A DNA stretch of 55,735 nucleotides from Candidatus Harrisonbacteria bacterium (GCA_023245035.1 JAHFLD010000003.1:1-55735); one strand, 5' to 3'. Shown: positions 15,291 through 25,308, counted from the stretch's first letter. Notes: generated by a model from the letters alone, not told the origin. Program-made: numbers and translations.

Positions 15291-17402
15291 CTAATTGACG
15301 TTTTTGAGCGAGAGGCCGATTTTTCCACTAACCGGATCAACTTTGACGATTTTGGCTTTGACGCGGTCGCCGACGCGAACGACGTCTTCCACGCGTTTTA
15401 CGAAACCCTCTTTGAGTTCAGAGACATGAATCATGCCGTCATGGTGCGGGCCTAATTCAACGATGGCGCCGAATTCCATGATTTTTACCACCGGACCTTC
15501 TATAATTTCGCCGATTTTGAACTCACGAACGATGGCTTTGACTTCGTTTAAAGCCGCCTCCGCCTTGGTTTTGTCGGAGCCGGCGACGAAGACATTGCCG
15601 TCTTCTTCGATGTCTATGGTGAGAGCGCCGGTTCGGGCGATGATGCCGTTGATGGTTTTACCTCCGGGGCCGATGACCTCGCCAATACGAGACGGATCAA
15701 TCTTGGTGCGGAGAATTACCGGGGCGTAGGGTGAGAGTTCGCGGCGCGCTTCAGGCAGGGTTTTGAGCATGGTCGCCAAAATGTGGAGGCGGGCTTTTTT
15801 GGCGTCGGCGAGCGCTTCGCCTAAGAGTTTTGGAGTGACGCCGTGGATTTTGACATCCATCTGAATGGCGGTGACGCCACTATCGGTACCGGCAACTTTC
15901 AAGTCCATATCGCCGTAGTGGTCTTCGGGGCCTTGAATGTCGGTTAAGATTTTGTATTTGCCGGTGGTATCATCGGTCATCAATCCCATGGCAATGCCAG
16001 CGGCCGGTTTTTTGAGGGGAACACCAGCGTCCATTAACGAGAGAGTACCGCCGCAGACCGTGGCCATTGAGGAGGAACCATTGGAGGAGAGAATCTCGGA
16101 AACTAGGCGGATAGTGTAGGGAAATTCCTCGGCGGATGGTATCAAGTTGCGCAGAGCTTTGGCAGCCAAGTTGCCATGTCCGATTTCGCGCCGGCCGGGG
16201 CCGCGGAAGGAGCTGATTTCGCCGACGGAATAGCCGGGAAAATTATAGTGCAAGAGGAAGCGCTTTTTTCCGGAAAACTCCATGGTTTCCACCAACTGCT
16301 CGGCGTTCGGCGGGGCGAGGGTGGTAATGACCAGGGCTTGGGTGTTGCCGCGAACAAAAATGGCCGAACCGTGAATGCGCGGAAAGAGTCCGACTTCGGC
16401 GTGCAGTTCGCGAACTTCGTCGAGGCGCCGCCCATCGGGGCGTTTTTCTTTTTCAATAATATTTCGGTGAACGGCTTCGTCGATGGATTCTTCGTAAAAA
16501 TACTCGGCGGCGGCAAGTTCTTTTTCCGAAAGCTTTTCTTCTTTGAGAGCGGACATGACTTCGCCTTTGAGGGATCCCAGGGCGGCGGCGCGCTCCATCT
16601 TGTCTTTGATGTAAATGGCGTTTTCCAACTTGCCCGCGGTCATCTTTTTAACCTTGGTTTCCAATGATTCGCTATATTCTTTGAAGCTGTAGGTTGTTTT
16701 TTTGGCGCCGATCTTGCTGATGATCTCTTTTTGCCAAGTTACGAGGCGCTTGATTTCATTCCCGGCGTGCTCCATGGCGCGAATGGCGTTTTTTTCGGAG
16801 ACTTCCTTGCCTTCGAGTTCAATCATGTTGATTTTCTCGTCGGTGCCGGAAACGAAAGTGATCATCTCCCAGGGCTTGGCTTTGAGCGCGCTTTCGGTCG
16901 GGTTGGTCACAAAATCTGGGGATTCAAAAAACTTGCCGATTTTAACGCCGGCGACCGGGCCGTTCCAGGGAATTCGAGAGATGCCCAGGGCAACGGAGGC
17001 GGCGAGCATGCTGATAAAATCCGGATCGTTTTCCTCGTCGAGCGAAAGAATGGTGATGACTACCTGGACCTGGTTGCGCATCCGGTGATCAAAAAGCGGG
17101 CGGATGGTTCGGTCAATGAGACGTCCGGAGAGAACGGCATCTTCGGAGGCGCGACCTTCGCGGCGCATAAAGCGGCTGCCGAGGATTTTGCCCACGGCAT
17201 AAAAACGTTCTTCATAATCCACCATTAGCGGAAAGTAGTCGCCCTTTTTTTCTTCATCGGTTATGACGACTGTGGCCAGGACCGAGGTTTCGCCGTAACG
17301 GCCCAAGACCGCGGCGGTGGCTTGTTCGGCCAGGCGGGAGATCTCTATTTCTAGCGGTCGACCAGCGAAATCGGTTTTAAATTTTTGTCTTTGTAGGTCC
17401 AT
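15291..17402 (-). CDS. pnp: Polyribonucleotide nucleotidyltransferase (PNPase)
   Basis: PNPase degrades RNA phosphorolytically from the 3' end. The 703-aa product has the family's usual length and order: first RNase PH domain (1-220), helical linker, second RNase PH domain (310-540) with GSSSMATVCGG and LTDIQGPEDHYGDMD, a KH domain with IGPGGKTI near 573, and an S1 domain (about 625-700). It follows S1-S15-NYN genes on the same strand, the common rpsO-pnp neighbourhood, but a strong terminator at 17464-17497 separates it from them. Confidence 0.97.
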   Translation of the reverse strand: MDLQRQKFKTDFAGRPLEIEISRLAEQATAAVLGRYGETSVLATVVITDEEKKGDYFPLMVDYEERFYAVGKILGSRFMRREGRASEDAVLSGRLIDRTIRPLFDHRMRNQVQVVITILSLDEENDPDFISMLAASVALGISRIPWNGPVAGVKIGKFFESPDFVTNPTESALKAKPWEMITFVSGTDEKINMIELEGKEVSEKNAIRAMEHAGNEIKRLVTWQKEIISKIGAKKTTYSFKEYSESLETKVKKMTAGKLENAIYIKDKMERAAALGSLKGEVMSALKEEKLSEKELAAAEYFYEESIDEAVHRNIIEKEKRPDGRRLDEVRELHAEVGLFPRIHGSAIFVRGNTQALVITTLAPPNAEQLVETMEFSGKKRFLLHYNFPGYSVGEISSFRGPGRREIGHGNLAAKALRNLIPSAEEFPYTIRLVSEILSSNGSSSMATVCGGTLSLMDAGVPLKKPAAGIAMGLMTDDTTGKYKILTDIQGPEDHYGDMDLKVAGTDSGVTAIQMDVKIHGVTPKLLGEALADAKKARLHILATMLKTLPEARRELSPYAPVILRTKIDPSRIGEVIGPGGKTINGIIARTGALTIDIEEDGNVFVAGSDKTKAEAALNEVKAIVREFKIGEIIEGPVVKIMEFGAIVELGPHHDGMIHVSELKEGFVKRVEDVVRVGDRVKAKIVKVDPVSGKIGLSLKNVN

Positions 17403-17463
17403 ACTTGTTTGATTGGTTTTTTGTTTAGATACAGCCTAGCGTACTTTATCGCTTTTAAGCAAT

Positions 17464-17497
17464 AAAAAGTCCCCGGCTACAAGCCCGGGGACTTTTT
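17464..17497. terminator. Strong bidirectional terminator before pnp
   Basis: AAAAAGTCCCCGG (17464-17476) pairs with CCGGGGACTTTTT (17485-17497), a 13-bp stem with U-tracts both ways. It ends the S1-S15-NYN unit. Confidence 0.85.
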
Positions 17498-17511
17498 ATT
17501 GACTGTCTGGT

Positions 17512-18075
17512 TTAGAGCTCCGCTGGTTTTTCTTCAACCGGTTCGGCGGGCGAGCGGCTTCCCGGGCGACGATTGCCGAGGAAGATGCGGGGCAGTTCTT
17601 CGATGCCGGTAAAGAGGTCGGCAACCTCTTTTAATTTACCGGAGGTGGTTTTGCTGAAGGCGGCGACCTCTACCTGGCGGCCAAGGCCCCATTTTAGATA
17701 TTCTACGAGGGGTACAAAGTCGCCGTCGCCGGTAACAAGCACGATCGCGTCCATAGAGCTCGCCATGCGGATAGCGTCCACGGCCATGCCAATGTCCCAA
17801 TCGGCTTTTTTGGTGCCGTCGGCGTTGATTTGAATATCTTTCATCCGGAGTTCGATGCCGGCTTGTTTTAAAGCGTCAAAAAATGAAGATTCGCCAAGGG
17901 TGGTTTCGGTTTTGACGACATAGGCGATGGCGCGAATCAGCTTGCGTCCGCCGACGATGGATTTGATGAGTTCCTTATAGTTTACGCGGGAGTGATAGAG
18001 ATTTTTGGAAGAGTGATAGAGGTTTTGGATGTCAAGAAAGATGCCGACCCGCTGTTCTTTGTGTTGGAGGTTCAT
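17512..18075 (-). CDS. NYN (PIN-like) domain ribonuclease, LabA/DUF88 type
   Basis: The product (187 aa) shows the NYN fold: FLDIQNLY near 13-20 (first Asp), KKADWDIGMAVD near 90-101, and VTGDGDFVPL near 114-123. These acidic residues form the metal site of PIN-like nucleases. The C-terminal 25 residues are a Pro/Glu-rich tail. It sits 5 nt after rpsO and just upstream of pnp, so a role in RNA turnover with PNPase is a fair inference. Confidence 0.87.
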   Translation of the reverse strand: MNLQHKEQRVGIFLDIQNLYHSSKNLYHSRVNYKELIKSIVGGRKLIRAIAYVVKTETTLGESSFFDALKQAGIELRMKDIQINADGTKKADWDIGMAVDAIRMASSMDAIVLVTGDGDFVPLVEYLKWGLGRQVEVAAFSKTTSGKLKEVADLFTGIEELPRIFLGNRRPGSRSPAEPVEEKPAEL

Positions 18076-18080
18076 GCGAG

Positions 18081-18347
18081 TTACTTGTTTAGACCCATTT
18101 TTTTAATCAAAGCGCTGTGGCCTTTGGGATCGGTTTCCGCCAAATAGCTCAAGAGGCGGCGTCGTTTGCCAACCATTTTAATCAATCCGCGGCGAGAGTG
18201 ATTGTCTTTGGGGTGCGATTTTAGATGCGCGGCTAGTTCGTTAATGCGCTTACTGACCAAGCCGACTTGAATCGGCGTGCTGCCGGTGTCTTTGTCGTGG
18301 ATGGCGTGTTCTTTGACTACTAATTTTTTTTGCCTTGGAGTTAACAT
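18081..18347 (-). CDS. rpsO: 30S ribosomal protein S15
   Basis: The product (88 aa) has the S15 pattern: an N-terminal helix, TGSTPIQVGLVSKRINELA near 21-39, HPKDNHSRRGL near 45-55 and KRRRLLSYL near 61-69. It binds the central domain of 16S rRNA. It lies 9 nt after the S1-domain gene and 5 nt before the NYN gene. Confidence 0.96.
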   Translation of the reverse strand: MLTPRQKKLVVKEHAIHDKDTGSTPIQVGLVSKRINELAAHLKSHPKDNHSRRGLIKMVGKRRRLLSYLAETDPKGHSALIKKMGLNK

Positions 18348-18356
18348 AGCGTTACT

Positions 18357-19445
18357 TTATTTTTTTAATTTAAGGATAATTCTTTTTTCGGCCGGTTTAA
18401 CCGATTCTATTTTGAAGGTATAAGACTCGCCGAGAGTGAGCTTCTTTTTCATCTCTTCAACACCGCCGAATTCGGAAATGTGGATTAATCCCTGGATTTC
18501 CGGGTCCAATCCGATAAAAGCGCCGAAAGGATTGAAGCGAGTTACGGTTCCTTTAACTTCGGTTGCTTCTTTATACTTGGCATCGACTTTTTCCCAGGGA
18601 TCCGGTTTTAGGGCTTTAAGCGAGAGCGAGGCCCGACCGGCTTTGAGATCCACGATTTTGGCCTTGACCGCGTCGCCGATTTTGACGATCTCTTTCGGGT
18701 TTTCAATCAGCTTGTGATCAAGTTCGGAGATGTGGATTAGGCCTTCAATATTCGGATTCTCGGCAAAGCGCATAAAGGCGCCGAAGTCCGCTACGCCGGA
18801 AATAATGCCGTCTACAACTTGTCCGACGCTGTATTTATTCAAAACTTCTTCGCTGTTTTTTTCGACCATCTCGCGCTCCGAGAGAATCAGCTTGTTGCTT
18901 CGGGGTTTCAGATCCATAACCTTAACTTTCATGGTCGTACCGACGAGCTTGCGCAATTCATCCAGAATGCGGTTGCGATCGCCGTCGTCAACCCGCGGAT
19001 AGTGATCGGTCGCGAGGTGAGAGACCGGAATAAAAGCTTTAATGCCGTTTAGTTCGGTGACGAGGCCGCCGGAGTTGGCGCCGTTAATCTTGACTTCAAT
19101 AATAGTGCCTTGGCCTTGCAGGTCTTTAAGCTCTTCCCAAGATTTTTGCCGATCGGCATCGGCGAGCGAGAGCTCGACGAAGCCATCGTGGTTGTCTAGT
19201 TCAACGACTTTAGCGGTAATTTTGGCCCCAATCTCCAGATTTTTGATGATATGGGCGGCGTTCATGAATTCCACGCCATAGACCGTGCCGATGCCGAAGC
19301 GGCCAAGGTCAAAAAGGGCTTTTTTACTGCCGCGTTCGGTGATAATTCCTTCTACCAAGTCTCCCGGTTTTAAGATAGCCGCCAGTCCGGCGTTGTTTTT
19401 GAAAAGCTGGGTGAGCAATGAGTTATTTTTTTTAGTGGCGTTCAT
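18357..19445 (-). CDS. rpsA: S1-domain protein, ribosomal protein S1-like
   Basis: The product (362 aa) has four S1 RNA-binding repeats (about residues 26-94, 108-190, 206-275 and 290-361). The third and fourth contain the typical FGAF and GLIHISEL/GLIHISEF words. Four repeats is the short form seen outside Proteobacteria, which have six. It heads the S1-S15-NYN operon and has a TTGACT-type promoter. Confidence 0.9.
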   Translation of the reverse strand: MNATKKNNSLLTQLFKNNAGLAAILKPGDLVEGIITERGSKKALFDLGRFGIGTVYGVEFMNAAHIIKNLEIGAKITAKVVELDNHDGFVELSLADADRQKSWEELKDLQGQGTIIEVKINGANSGGLVTELNGIKAFIPVSHLATDHYPRVDDGDRNRILDELRKLVGTTMKVKVMDLKPRSNKLILSEREMVEKNSEEVLNKYSVGQVVDGIISGVADFGAFMRFAENPNIEGLIHISELDHKLIENPKEIVKIGDAVKAKIVDLKAGRASLSLKALKPDPWEKVDAKYKEATEVKGTVTRFNPFGAFIGLDPEIQGLIHISEFGGVEEMKKKLTLGESYTFKIESVKPAEKRIILKLKK

Positions 19446-19471
19446 GCGCTTGTTTAAAATTGGATTATAGA

Positions 19472-19500
19472 AGTCTAGAAAAAAAGGCCTAAAAAGTCAA
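19472..19500 (-). promoter_or_regulatory. Promoter of the S1-S15-NYN operon
   Basis: TTGACT (19500-19495) and TAGACT (19477-19472) are 17 nt apart on the minus strand. A second possible -10, TATAAT, follows a few bases later. Confidence 0.6.
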
Positions 19501-19535
19501 CTCCTTTTGAAGCCGGTCGGGGCGATGTTTTTAGC

Positions 19536-19564
19536 TTGAACTCCGCGGCTTTTTTTGTTATACT
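19536..19564 (+). promoter_or_regulatory. Promoter of the MBL-gyrA unit
   Basis: TTGAAC (19536-19541) and TATACT (19559-19564) are separated by 17 nt, with ATG 16 nt later. It is divergent from the S1 operon promoter. Confidence 0.65.
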
Positions 19565-19580
19565 CAAGTCCAGACTTAAT

Positions 19581-20195
19581 ATGAACATCCAATGGTACGG
19601 CGAAGGCTGTTTTAAGATTCAGACTGGCGAGGCGGTTCTTTTGACCGATGTTTTTGAGGCTTCTTCGGGACTTACGCCGCCTAAGGTTAAGGCCGATATT
19701 TCACTGCGAACTTTGACGCCGATTCCATTTCCAGATTTTTTTGCTTCCGCGAAAACCGATATTACCGGAGGAGGAGAGTATGAGATAAAAGGCGTTGAGA
19801 TTCGCGCTTTTCAGCTGGTTAATGAGTCGACCGCGGAATTCGTTAAAACCATTTTTAAAGTCAAAGCCGATGATTTGTCGCTGGTTTTTTTGGGGCACAT
19901 TTCCGAAATGCCGGCGGCAGATGTGTTGGAGCAGCTTGGCGAGGTAGATATTCTTTTTATGCCGGTTCCCCAGGAGCATTTTTTACCAGCTGACAAGGCT
20001 TTGACCTTGGTGCGACAGCTTAATCCCAAAGTTCTCATTCTGTCTTTCTTTAAAGCGCCGGGTCTTAAGCGCAAGGCCGTTGATCCGCAAGAGTTTGCCA
20101 GCGAATTTGGCGGAGCGGTGCCGGCACCGGAAAAATTAGTTTTAAAAAAGAAGGAGTTGCCGGCCAAACTTCAAGTCTATGTTCCGAATCTCTAG
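19581..20195 (+). CDS. Metallo-beta-lactamase-fold protein without metal site
   Basis: The product (204 aa) follows the short UlaG/YycJ-like MBL pattern. It starts MNIQWYGEGCFKIQTG, has a glycine-rich GGGEYEIKGVEI strand near 55-66, and a late LGEVDILFMPVPQ strand. Metal-dependent members have HxHxDH after the second strand. Here that site reads ADISLRTLTP, with no histidine pair, so hydrolysis is unlikely. The gene overlaps the next one by 17 bp and lies two genes before gyrA. Confidence 0.75.
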   Translation: MNIQWYGEGCFKIQTGEAVLLTDVFEASSGLTPPKVKADISLRTLTPIPFPDFFASAKTDITGGGEYEIKGVEIRAFQLVNESTAEFVKTIFKVKADDLSLVFLGHISEMPAADVLEQLGEVDILFMPVPQEHFLPADKALTLVRQLNPKVLILSFFKAPGLKRKAVDPQEFASEFGGAVPAPEKLVLKKKELPAKLQVYVPNL

Positions 20196-20580
20196 CAATT
20201 TTATTTCCAGAGTTCGTGCCAGCGATGACGGCACCAAGCGGCGCTGGCTTTTTGTTTTTACCGTGCCTACAATGATCGTAGTTGTTTTTTTGTGGGTGAT
20301 GTATGTTCGGGCTTTTCTGCCGGAGAACGAGGGCGGAACGGAAGTCGCCCTGGCCGACGAGTCTTCGGGTACGTCGCTCACTTCATTTCGCGAGACCGCT
20401 TCGGTGTTGCGTACCGGGGCCGGAGTTGTTATCGGCGAGTTTTTGGCTCGAGCCGATCAGGCTTTTAAGCTGGTGGGCGCCAAATTGGCGGCGCGGAACG
20501 TGATTACCGTTCAGGTTCCGATTGAACCAAAATTTGTCGTGACTGATTTGCCGCCGATTCCGGTTACGCCGTTGCGCTAA
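20179..20580 (+). CDS. Single-pass membrane protein between MBL and gyrA
   Basis: The product (133 aa) has a basic N-terminus, one membrane helix (about residues 23-44) and a low-complexity outer part ending in a Pro-rich tail (PPIPVTPLR). I do not recognise it. It overlaps the preceding frame by 17 bp and ends 14 bp before gyrA, so the three are probably one operon. Confidence 0.7.
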   Translation: MFRISSNFISRVRASDDGTKRRWLFVFTVPTMIVVVFLWVMYVRAFLPENEGGTEVALADESSGTSLTSFRETASVLRTGAGVVIGEFLARADQAFKLVGAKLAARNVITVQVPIEPKFVVTDLPPIPVTPLR

Positions 20581-20594
20581 AGTTATCTTTATTT

Positions 20595-23051
20595 ATGCAA
20601 GAAGACGATCAAAAATTTTCCAGAGTGGAAATTACCGCCGAGTTGCGGGAGTCTTATTTGGATTACGCGATGTCGGTTATCGTTTCCCGGGCGTTGCCCG
20701 ATGTTCGCGACGGTCTCAAGCCAGTGCAACGACGCATCTTGTGGGCGATGTGGGATAGCGGTCTTTCTTCGGACGCGAAGCTCAAAAAATCCGCCAATGT
20801 GGTTGGTGAGGTTATGGGTAAGTATCATCCGCACGGCGACGCGGCGATTTATGACACAATGGTGCGCTTGGCGCAGGATTTTTCCTTGCGCTATCCGCTA
20901 ATCATCGGCCAAGGAAATTGGGGGAGTGTCGACGGCGACGGGGCGGCGGCAATGCGCTATACCGAGGCGAAACTGGCTAAAATTTCCGGCGAGTTGCTGA
21001 CCGATATAGAAAAGGAGACCGTTGATTGGCAACCAAACTATGACAGTAGCCGCGAAGAGCCCAAGGTCTTGCCGGCCAAACTTCCGCACCTGCTGTTAAA
21101 CGGAGCGGTTGGTATCGCGGTTGGTATGGCGACCAATATTCCGCCGCACAACTTAAGAGAAATTATCGAGGCCACACTTCACTTGATTGATCATCCCAAG
21201 TCTACCGTTCCTGATTTGTTGCAATTTATTAAGGGGCCGGATTTTCCGACCGGGGGAGTGATTTACGACGCCAAGGGCATGGCCGATGTTTATGTTTCCG
21301 GTCGAGGGCCGATTACGATGCGCGCCTTGGCCGAGATCAAGGAGCGGCCGCAAGGACGGAACCAATTTGATATTGTGATTACCGAGATTCCATACCAGGT
21401 CAACAAATCGGAGCTAATTATTAAAATCGCCGAGTTGGTAACCGATAAAAGAATTCAGGGCATTCGCGATGTGCGCGATGAATCCGATAAGGATGGCTTG
21501 CGAATAGTGATTGAGCTTAAAAATGACGCGGCGCCCCAGAAGATTCTTAACCAGCTTTTTAAGTTCACCGATTTGCAAAAGGATTTTCACGTCAACATGA
21601 TCGCGCTTATAAACGGCTTGCAACCGCAAGTGCTTTCGTTGAAAGAGGTTCTACAGGCCTATGTGACTCATCGCGAGGAGGTGACTCGCCGGCGAGCGCA
21701 ATACGATTTGCGTAAGGCCGAGGAGCGAGCCCATATTTTAGAGGGTTTGCACAAGGCGTTGTCTTCTATTGATCGGGTAATCGCGACTATCAAGAAATCC
21801 AGCGATAAGGAGGCGGCGCACGAGAACTTGGTTAAGCAGTTTGATTTTAGCGACTTGCAGGCCAACGCCATTTTGGAGATGCGTTTGCAAACTTTGGCCG
21901 CGCTCGAACAGCAAAAAATCGAGGAGGAGCTCGCCATCAAGCGGACATTAATCGCCGAGCTAAAAGCGCTTTTGAAGAGTCCCGAAAAAATTAGAGGCGT
22001 TATTAAGACCGAGCTCAAGGAGATTTTGGCGGCTTACGGCGATGAACGCCGAACCAGAGTAATCGCTTCGCCACTCAAGGAATTCAGGGAGGAGGATTTA
22101 ATTCCGCAAGAGGAGACGGTCATCACTTTTTCCGAAAGCGGTTATATCAAACGTCTGCCGCCGGGAACCTTCCGCAGTCAAAATCGCGGCGGTAAGGGAC
22201 TGATCGGCTCAGAGGTAGGGGATGAGGATTTTTTGACCCAATTGATGACTGCCGGAACCCACGATAATATTCTATTTTTTACGACCCGTGGGCGGGTTTT
22301 TCAGACCAAGGTTTATGAAATTCCGCCGGCGAGCCGGACCGCCAAAGGCAAACCGATCCATAATTTTTTGGAGATTCCACTTGAGGAAAAAGTAAGCGCC
22401 ATTATTTCGTATCCCGTCTCCCAGAAAAAGGGCGTGGGCGAGGCTTATCTGGTGATGGCCACCCGACATGGATTGATTAAGAAAACGGCGCTGATGGAAT
22501 TTGCCAATGTTCGGCGGAGCGGCATTATCGCTCTATCACTCAAGAAGGACGATACCTTGAACTGGGTGAGTCTTTCTTCGGGGTCGGATGAGGTGATTAT
22601 CGCGACCGACCAAGGGCAGGCGATTCGTTTTAAGGAAACGACAATTCGAGCCATGGGGCGCACGGCATCAGGTGTTCACGCCATTCGTTTGCGTAAAAAT
22701 GATTTAGTCAGTTCAATGAACGTGATTACCGGCGGGCCAACTGTCAACAAGACGCACAAGCTTTTGGTTGTGATGGCTAACGGTTTTGGCAAGCAGACGC
22801 CACTTAGTGAATACAAGGTTCAGGGACGCGGCGGATCGGGTATCAAGACCGCCAATATTACCGCCAAGACCGGCATTCTAATGGCGGCACGATTGGTTTC
22901 GGATCAGAAGGAACTTTTGGCGCTGTCGGCGAAGGGGCAGGTTATTCGCACCCAGTTGACCGACGTTAGAACGGCCGGACGGGCAACGCAGGGAGTCAAG
23001 ATTATGTCGCTAAATTCGGGGGATAAGCTTATTGGGATTGTTTGCTTTTAG
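20595..23051 (+). CDS. gyrA: DNA gyrase subunit A
   Basis: The product (818 aa) is the breakage-reunion subunit of gyrase. It has the catalytic Arg121-Tyr122 in [11 protein letters not shown], the winged-helix region [16 protein letters not shown] and a C-terminal beta-pinwheel. The GyrA box is QNRGGKG (canonical QRRGGKG), which supports gyrase rather than topoisomerase IV. The residue equivalent to E. coli Ser83 is Ala83, while Asp87 is kept. Ala at this position is linked to low quinolone susceptibility in other bacteria. gyrB is not in the window. Confidence 0.96.
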   Translation: MQEDDQKFSRVEITAELRESYLDYAMSVIVSRALPDVRDGLKPVQRRILWAMWDSGLSSDAKLKKSANVVGEVMGKYHPHGDAAIYDTMVRLAQDFSLRYPLIIGQGNWGSVDGDGAAAMRYTEAKLAKISGELLTDIEKETVDWQPNYDSSREEPKVLPAKLPHLLLNGAVGIAVGMATNIPPHNLREIIEATLHLIDHPKSTVPDLLQFIKGPDFPTGGVIYDAKGMADVYVSGRGPITMRALAEIKERPQGRNQFDIVITEIPYQVNKSELIIKIAELVTDKRIQGIRDVRDESDKDGLRIVIELKNDAAPQKILNQLFKFTDLQKDFHVNMIALINGLQPQVLSLKEVLQAYVTHREEVTRRRAQYDLRKAEERAHILEGLHKALSSIDRVIATIKKSSDKEAAHENLVKQFDFSDLQANAILEMRLQTLAALEQQKIEEELAIKRTLIAELKALLKSPEKIRGVIKTELKEILAAYGDERRTRVIASPLKEFREEDLIPQEETVITFSESGYIKRLPPGTFRSQNRGGKGLIGSEVGDEDFLTQLMTAGTHDNILFFTTRGRVFQTKVYEIPPASRTAKGKPIHNFLEIPLEEKVSAIISYPVSQKKGVGEAYLVMATRHGLIKKTALMEFANVRRSGIIALSLKKDDTLNWVSLSSGSDEVIIATDQGQAIRFKETTIRAMGRTASGVHAIRLRKNDLVSSMNVITGGPTVNKTHKLLVVMANGFGKQTPLSEYKVQGRGGSGIKTANITAKTGILMAARLVSDQKELLALSAKGQVIRTQLTDVRTAGRATQGVKIMSLNSGDKLIGIVCF

Positions 23052-23182
23052 TGGGAGCTTGGGTATGGCCTGAAGATGCTTCGTAAGAGTTTGAAGCGGT
23101 GCTCGCGAGTTTTATCCGAAAGGTGGGGTTCAATCTAGTTTTTTTGTTGGCTTGATTTGGTTTTTGCTATACTTAAAGCGAT

Positions 23183-24466
23183 ATGTCACTCACTAGAGTT
23201 CAAATCGCGATCGGGGGCGCGGTTTTAGCCGTAGTCTTATTTTTCGTCTTGCTGTTTTTGCGGGTGATTCCCGGACTTCGCGATTCGGGATCCAATACTC
23301 AACTGCCGACCATTGAAGTCTGGGGCGTCTTTGAGGATTCCCAGGTTTTGGGAGAGCTCAAGTCGCTCGTTCCTTTTAGATTTCGCAATTTTGATCCGGC
23401 GACTTATGAGGCTGATTTAGTGAACGCGCTCGCGGCCGGTACCGGGCCAGATGTGTTTATGATTCACAACACCTGGTTGCCCAAGCATTTTGACAAGTTG
23501 AGCCCGATTCCGGAAAAACTTCTGCCTTATGCCTCCTTCCAAAACATTTTTCCCGAGGTGGTGCGGCAGGATTTTGCCCCAAACGCCGCCGTCTATGCCT
23601 TGCCCCTTTATATTGATACGCTCGGAATGCTTTACAACAAGGATATTTTTGACGCTAAGGGAATCGCCTTGCCGCCCAAAACCTGGAGTGATTTTTCCGC
23701 GCTAATTCCCTCGCTCCGTGAGCTTGATAGGCAGGGAAGGGTGGTTAAGGCGGCGGCCGCCATTGGCGGTTCGGCGAAGAGTATTAATCGCGCAACCGAT
23801 TTGTTGAACGCGCTCATGCTTCAGTCGGGTGTGGCAATGGTCTCCGATGATTTTGGCCGGGCTACTTTTGCTGATCGCGGTAAGCAGGCATTTAGTTTTT
23901 ATCTTAGTTTCGCCAATCCGGCGAATACCGCTTTTACCTGGTCGGAGGACTTTCCCTATTCCATAGATAGTTTTGCCGACGAATCCACGGCGGTAATTTT
24001 TAATTATTCCTACCAGCGAGCGGCTCTAAAGCAGAAGAATCCGTTTTTGCGGGTTGGCGTGGCGCCGTTACCGCAACCAAGCGCGGCTTCCCGTCCGGTT
24101 ACCTTTGCCAATTATTGGGGTTTTGCCGTATCGGCGCGGAGTACGCATAAGGACGCGGCGGCGCGTTTTGTGGTGGATCTAGCGACCGACCAGGCGCGAG
24201 CTAAAAAATATTTTGACTTGACGGAGAGGCCTTCGGCTTTGCTGACTTTAATTGACACCGAACTCAACTTGCCGGATGTCGGCGTCTTCGCGCGACAGGC
24301 GCTCACGGCGCGTTCTTGGCCGCAAATCGACAATGCCTTGGTGGAGCGCGCCTTTTCCGAGGCCATTGCCTCGGTGCTTGCGGTACGGCTGACTCCAGAG
24401 GAGGCGCTCGCGAACGCCGAGAATCAGATTAGCGAGGCGATGGAGCGGCGGAAATCCAGTCAATAG
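23183..24466 (+). CDS. Membrane-anchored family-1-type extracellular solute-binding protein
   Basis: The product (427 aa) has an N-terminal membrane helix (about residues 7-27) and then the periplasmic-binding-protein fold of sugar-type ABC transporters. Signs are a VWGVFED start strand, AAGTGPDVFMIHNTW near 84-98, YALPLYIDTLGMLYNKDIF near 134-152 and NYWGFAVSA near 312. There is no lipobox, so the helix itself is the anchor. No ABC permease or ATPase gene is nearby; pilin-like genes follow 8 nt later. TATACT (23168-23173) as part of a TGCTATACT extended -10 lies 9 nt before ATG. The ligand is unknown. Confidence 0.88.
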   Translation: MSLTRVQIAIGGAVLAVVLFFVLLFLRVIPGLRDSGSNTQLPTIEVWGVFEDSQVLGELKSLVPFRFRNFDPATYEADLVNALAAGTGPDVFMIHNTWLPKHFDKLSPIPEKLLPYASFQNIFPEVVRQDFAPNAAVYALPLYIDTLGMLYNKDIFDAKGIALPPKTWSDFSALIPSLRELDRQGRVVKAAAAIGGSAKSINRATDLLNALMLQSGVAMVSDDFGRATFADRGKQAFSFYLSFANPANTAFTWSEDFPYSIDSFADESTAVIFNYSYQRAALKQKNPFLRVGVAPLPQPSAASRPVTFANYWGFAVSARSTHKDAAARFVVDLATDQARAKKYFDLTERPSALLTLIDTELNLPDVGVFARQALTARSWPQIDNALVERAFSEAIASVLAVRLTPEEALANAENQISEAMERRKSSQ

Positions 24467-24474
24467 TTCTTAAT

Positions 24475-24963
24475 ATGCGCAAAAATTACTTATTAATCTT
24501 TGGCCTGGTTTTGCTCTTATTTACTGTGGCACCTATGGTTTCCAGCGCCGCTTTTGGCAATCTATTGCCTAATTGCGACCCGGCCGGTCCGCTTAGCACT
24601 GGCGGGTGCGGGCTTAAATCGTTTTTGGAATTTATCAACAACATTATTGTTTTTTTGATGAAGGCGACCTTCTTTGTGGCTCCGCTCTTTATAGTTTACG
24701 GCGGGTTTGTTATGCTTACCTCCGGAGGTAATAGTGGCAAGTTTGATCAAGGAAAGGACATCATCAGAAGCGCGCTCGTGGGCATCGTAATCGCGCTCAT
24801 CTCCTATCTTTTGATAACGGTTCTTTTTAGGATTCTGCAGGTCACTTTTCCTTTTCAGCAAAAGGAGATTGATATTACAAATACTAATACTCCTTCAGCT
24901 AATCCTAATTCGAGTTTTGGGGGCGGGAGTGGGGGTGGCGGCGGTTTTGGCGGTGGATGGTGA
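24475..24963 (+). CDS. VirB2/TrbC-like pilin protein, paralogue 1
   Basis: The product (162 aa) has a signal peptide (about residues 1-26), two membrane helices flanking a GGNSGKFDQGKDIIRSAL loop, and a Gly-rich tail ending GGGFGGGW. This two-helix layout is that of VirB2/TrbC-type pilins of type IV secretion systems, though no VirB4, VirB6 or VirD4 gene is present here. It is the first of four tandem paralogues and the only one with the Cys-containing N-terminal segment and Gly-rich tail. It ends in TGA. Confidence 0.78.
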   Translation: MRKNYLLIFGLVLLLFTVAPMVSSAAFGNLLPNCDPAGPLSTGGCGLKSFLEFINNIIVFLMKATFFVAPLFIVYGGFVMLTSGGNSGKFDQGKDIIRSALVGIVIALISYLLITVLFRILQVTFPFQQKEIDITNTNTPSANPNSSFGGGSGGGGGFGGGW

Positions 24964-24978
24964 TATATTTATATTATC

Positions 24979-25305
24979 GTGATTACTTTTTTAAAAATTT
25001 TTGTTTTAAAGGCCTTGGCGGAAACTGGTTCTGTGGGCGGCAATTCCGCCATACAGTTACCCAATCCTTTGGGTATTAGTAGTTTGGAGGCGCTTTTGGA
25101 TCGGATTGTTACGGGACTCATCTATATAGCTATTCCGGTGGTTACGCTGATGATTTTGATTGGCGCTTTTAAGATGCTTTTTTCCGGCGGGAGTTCCGAT
25201 AAGTTTAGTGAAGGCAAGGACACTATTGTTTATGCTCTAATTGGTTTGGTGGCGGTTCTGCTGGCTCGGGGGGTCGCCGATATTATCGTCTTTATTTTCC
25301 GCTGA
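24979..25305 (+). CDS. VirB2/TrbC-like pilin protein, paralogue 2
   Basis: The product (108 aa), starting at GTG, has a hydrophobic leader (to about residue 15), then two membrane helices around a SGGSSDKFSEGKDTIVYALI loop that matches paralogue 1. It is the most compact pilin-like copy. It stops with TGA 3 nt before the next ATG, so the three genes are closely coupled. Confidence 0.75.
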   Translation: MITFLKIFVLKALAETGSVGGNSAIQLPNPLGISSLEALLDRIVTGLIYIAIPVVTLMILIGAFKMLFSGGSSDKFSEGKDTIVYALIGLVAVLLARGVADIIVFIFR

Positions 25306-25308
25306 TTT

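Noticed and set aside
16176-16667. Forward-strand 163-codon frame inside pnp
   Set aside because: It is antisense to highly conserved PNPase sequence and reads as a Phe/Gly-rich shadow.
20820-20870. Acquired quinolone-resistance mutation in gyrA
   Set aside because: Ala at the Ser83-equivalent position is the natural state in several lineages, so it is noted as intrinsic and not as an acquired change.
24961-24981. Fusion of pilin paralogues 1 and 2 by reading through TGA
   Set aside because: The frames are in register, but paralogue 1 ends in a typical Gly-rich tail and paralogue 2 begins with its own hydrophobic leader at GTG.
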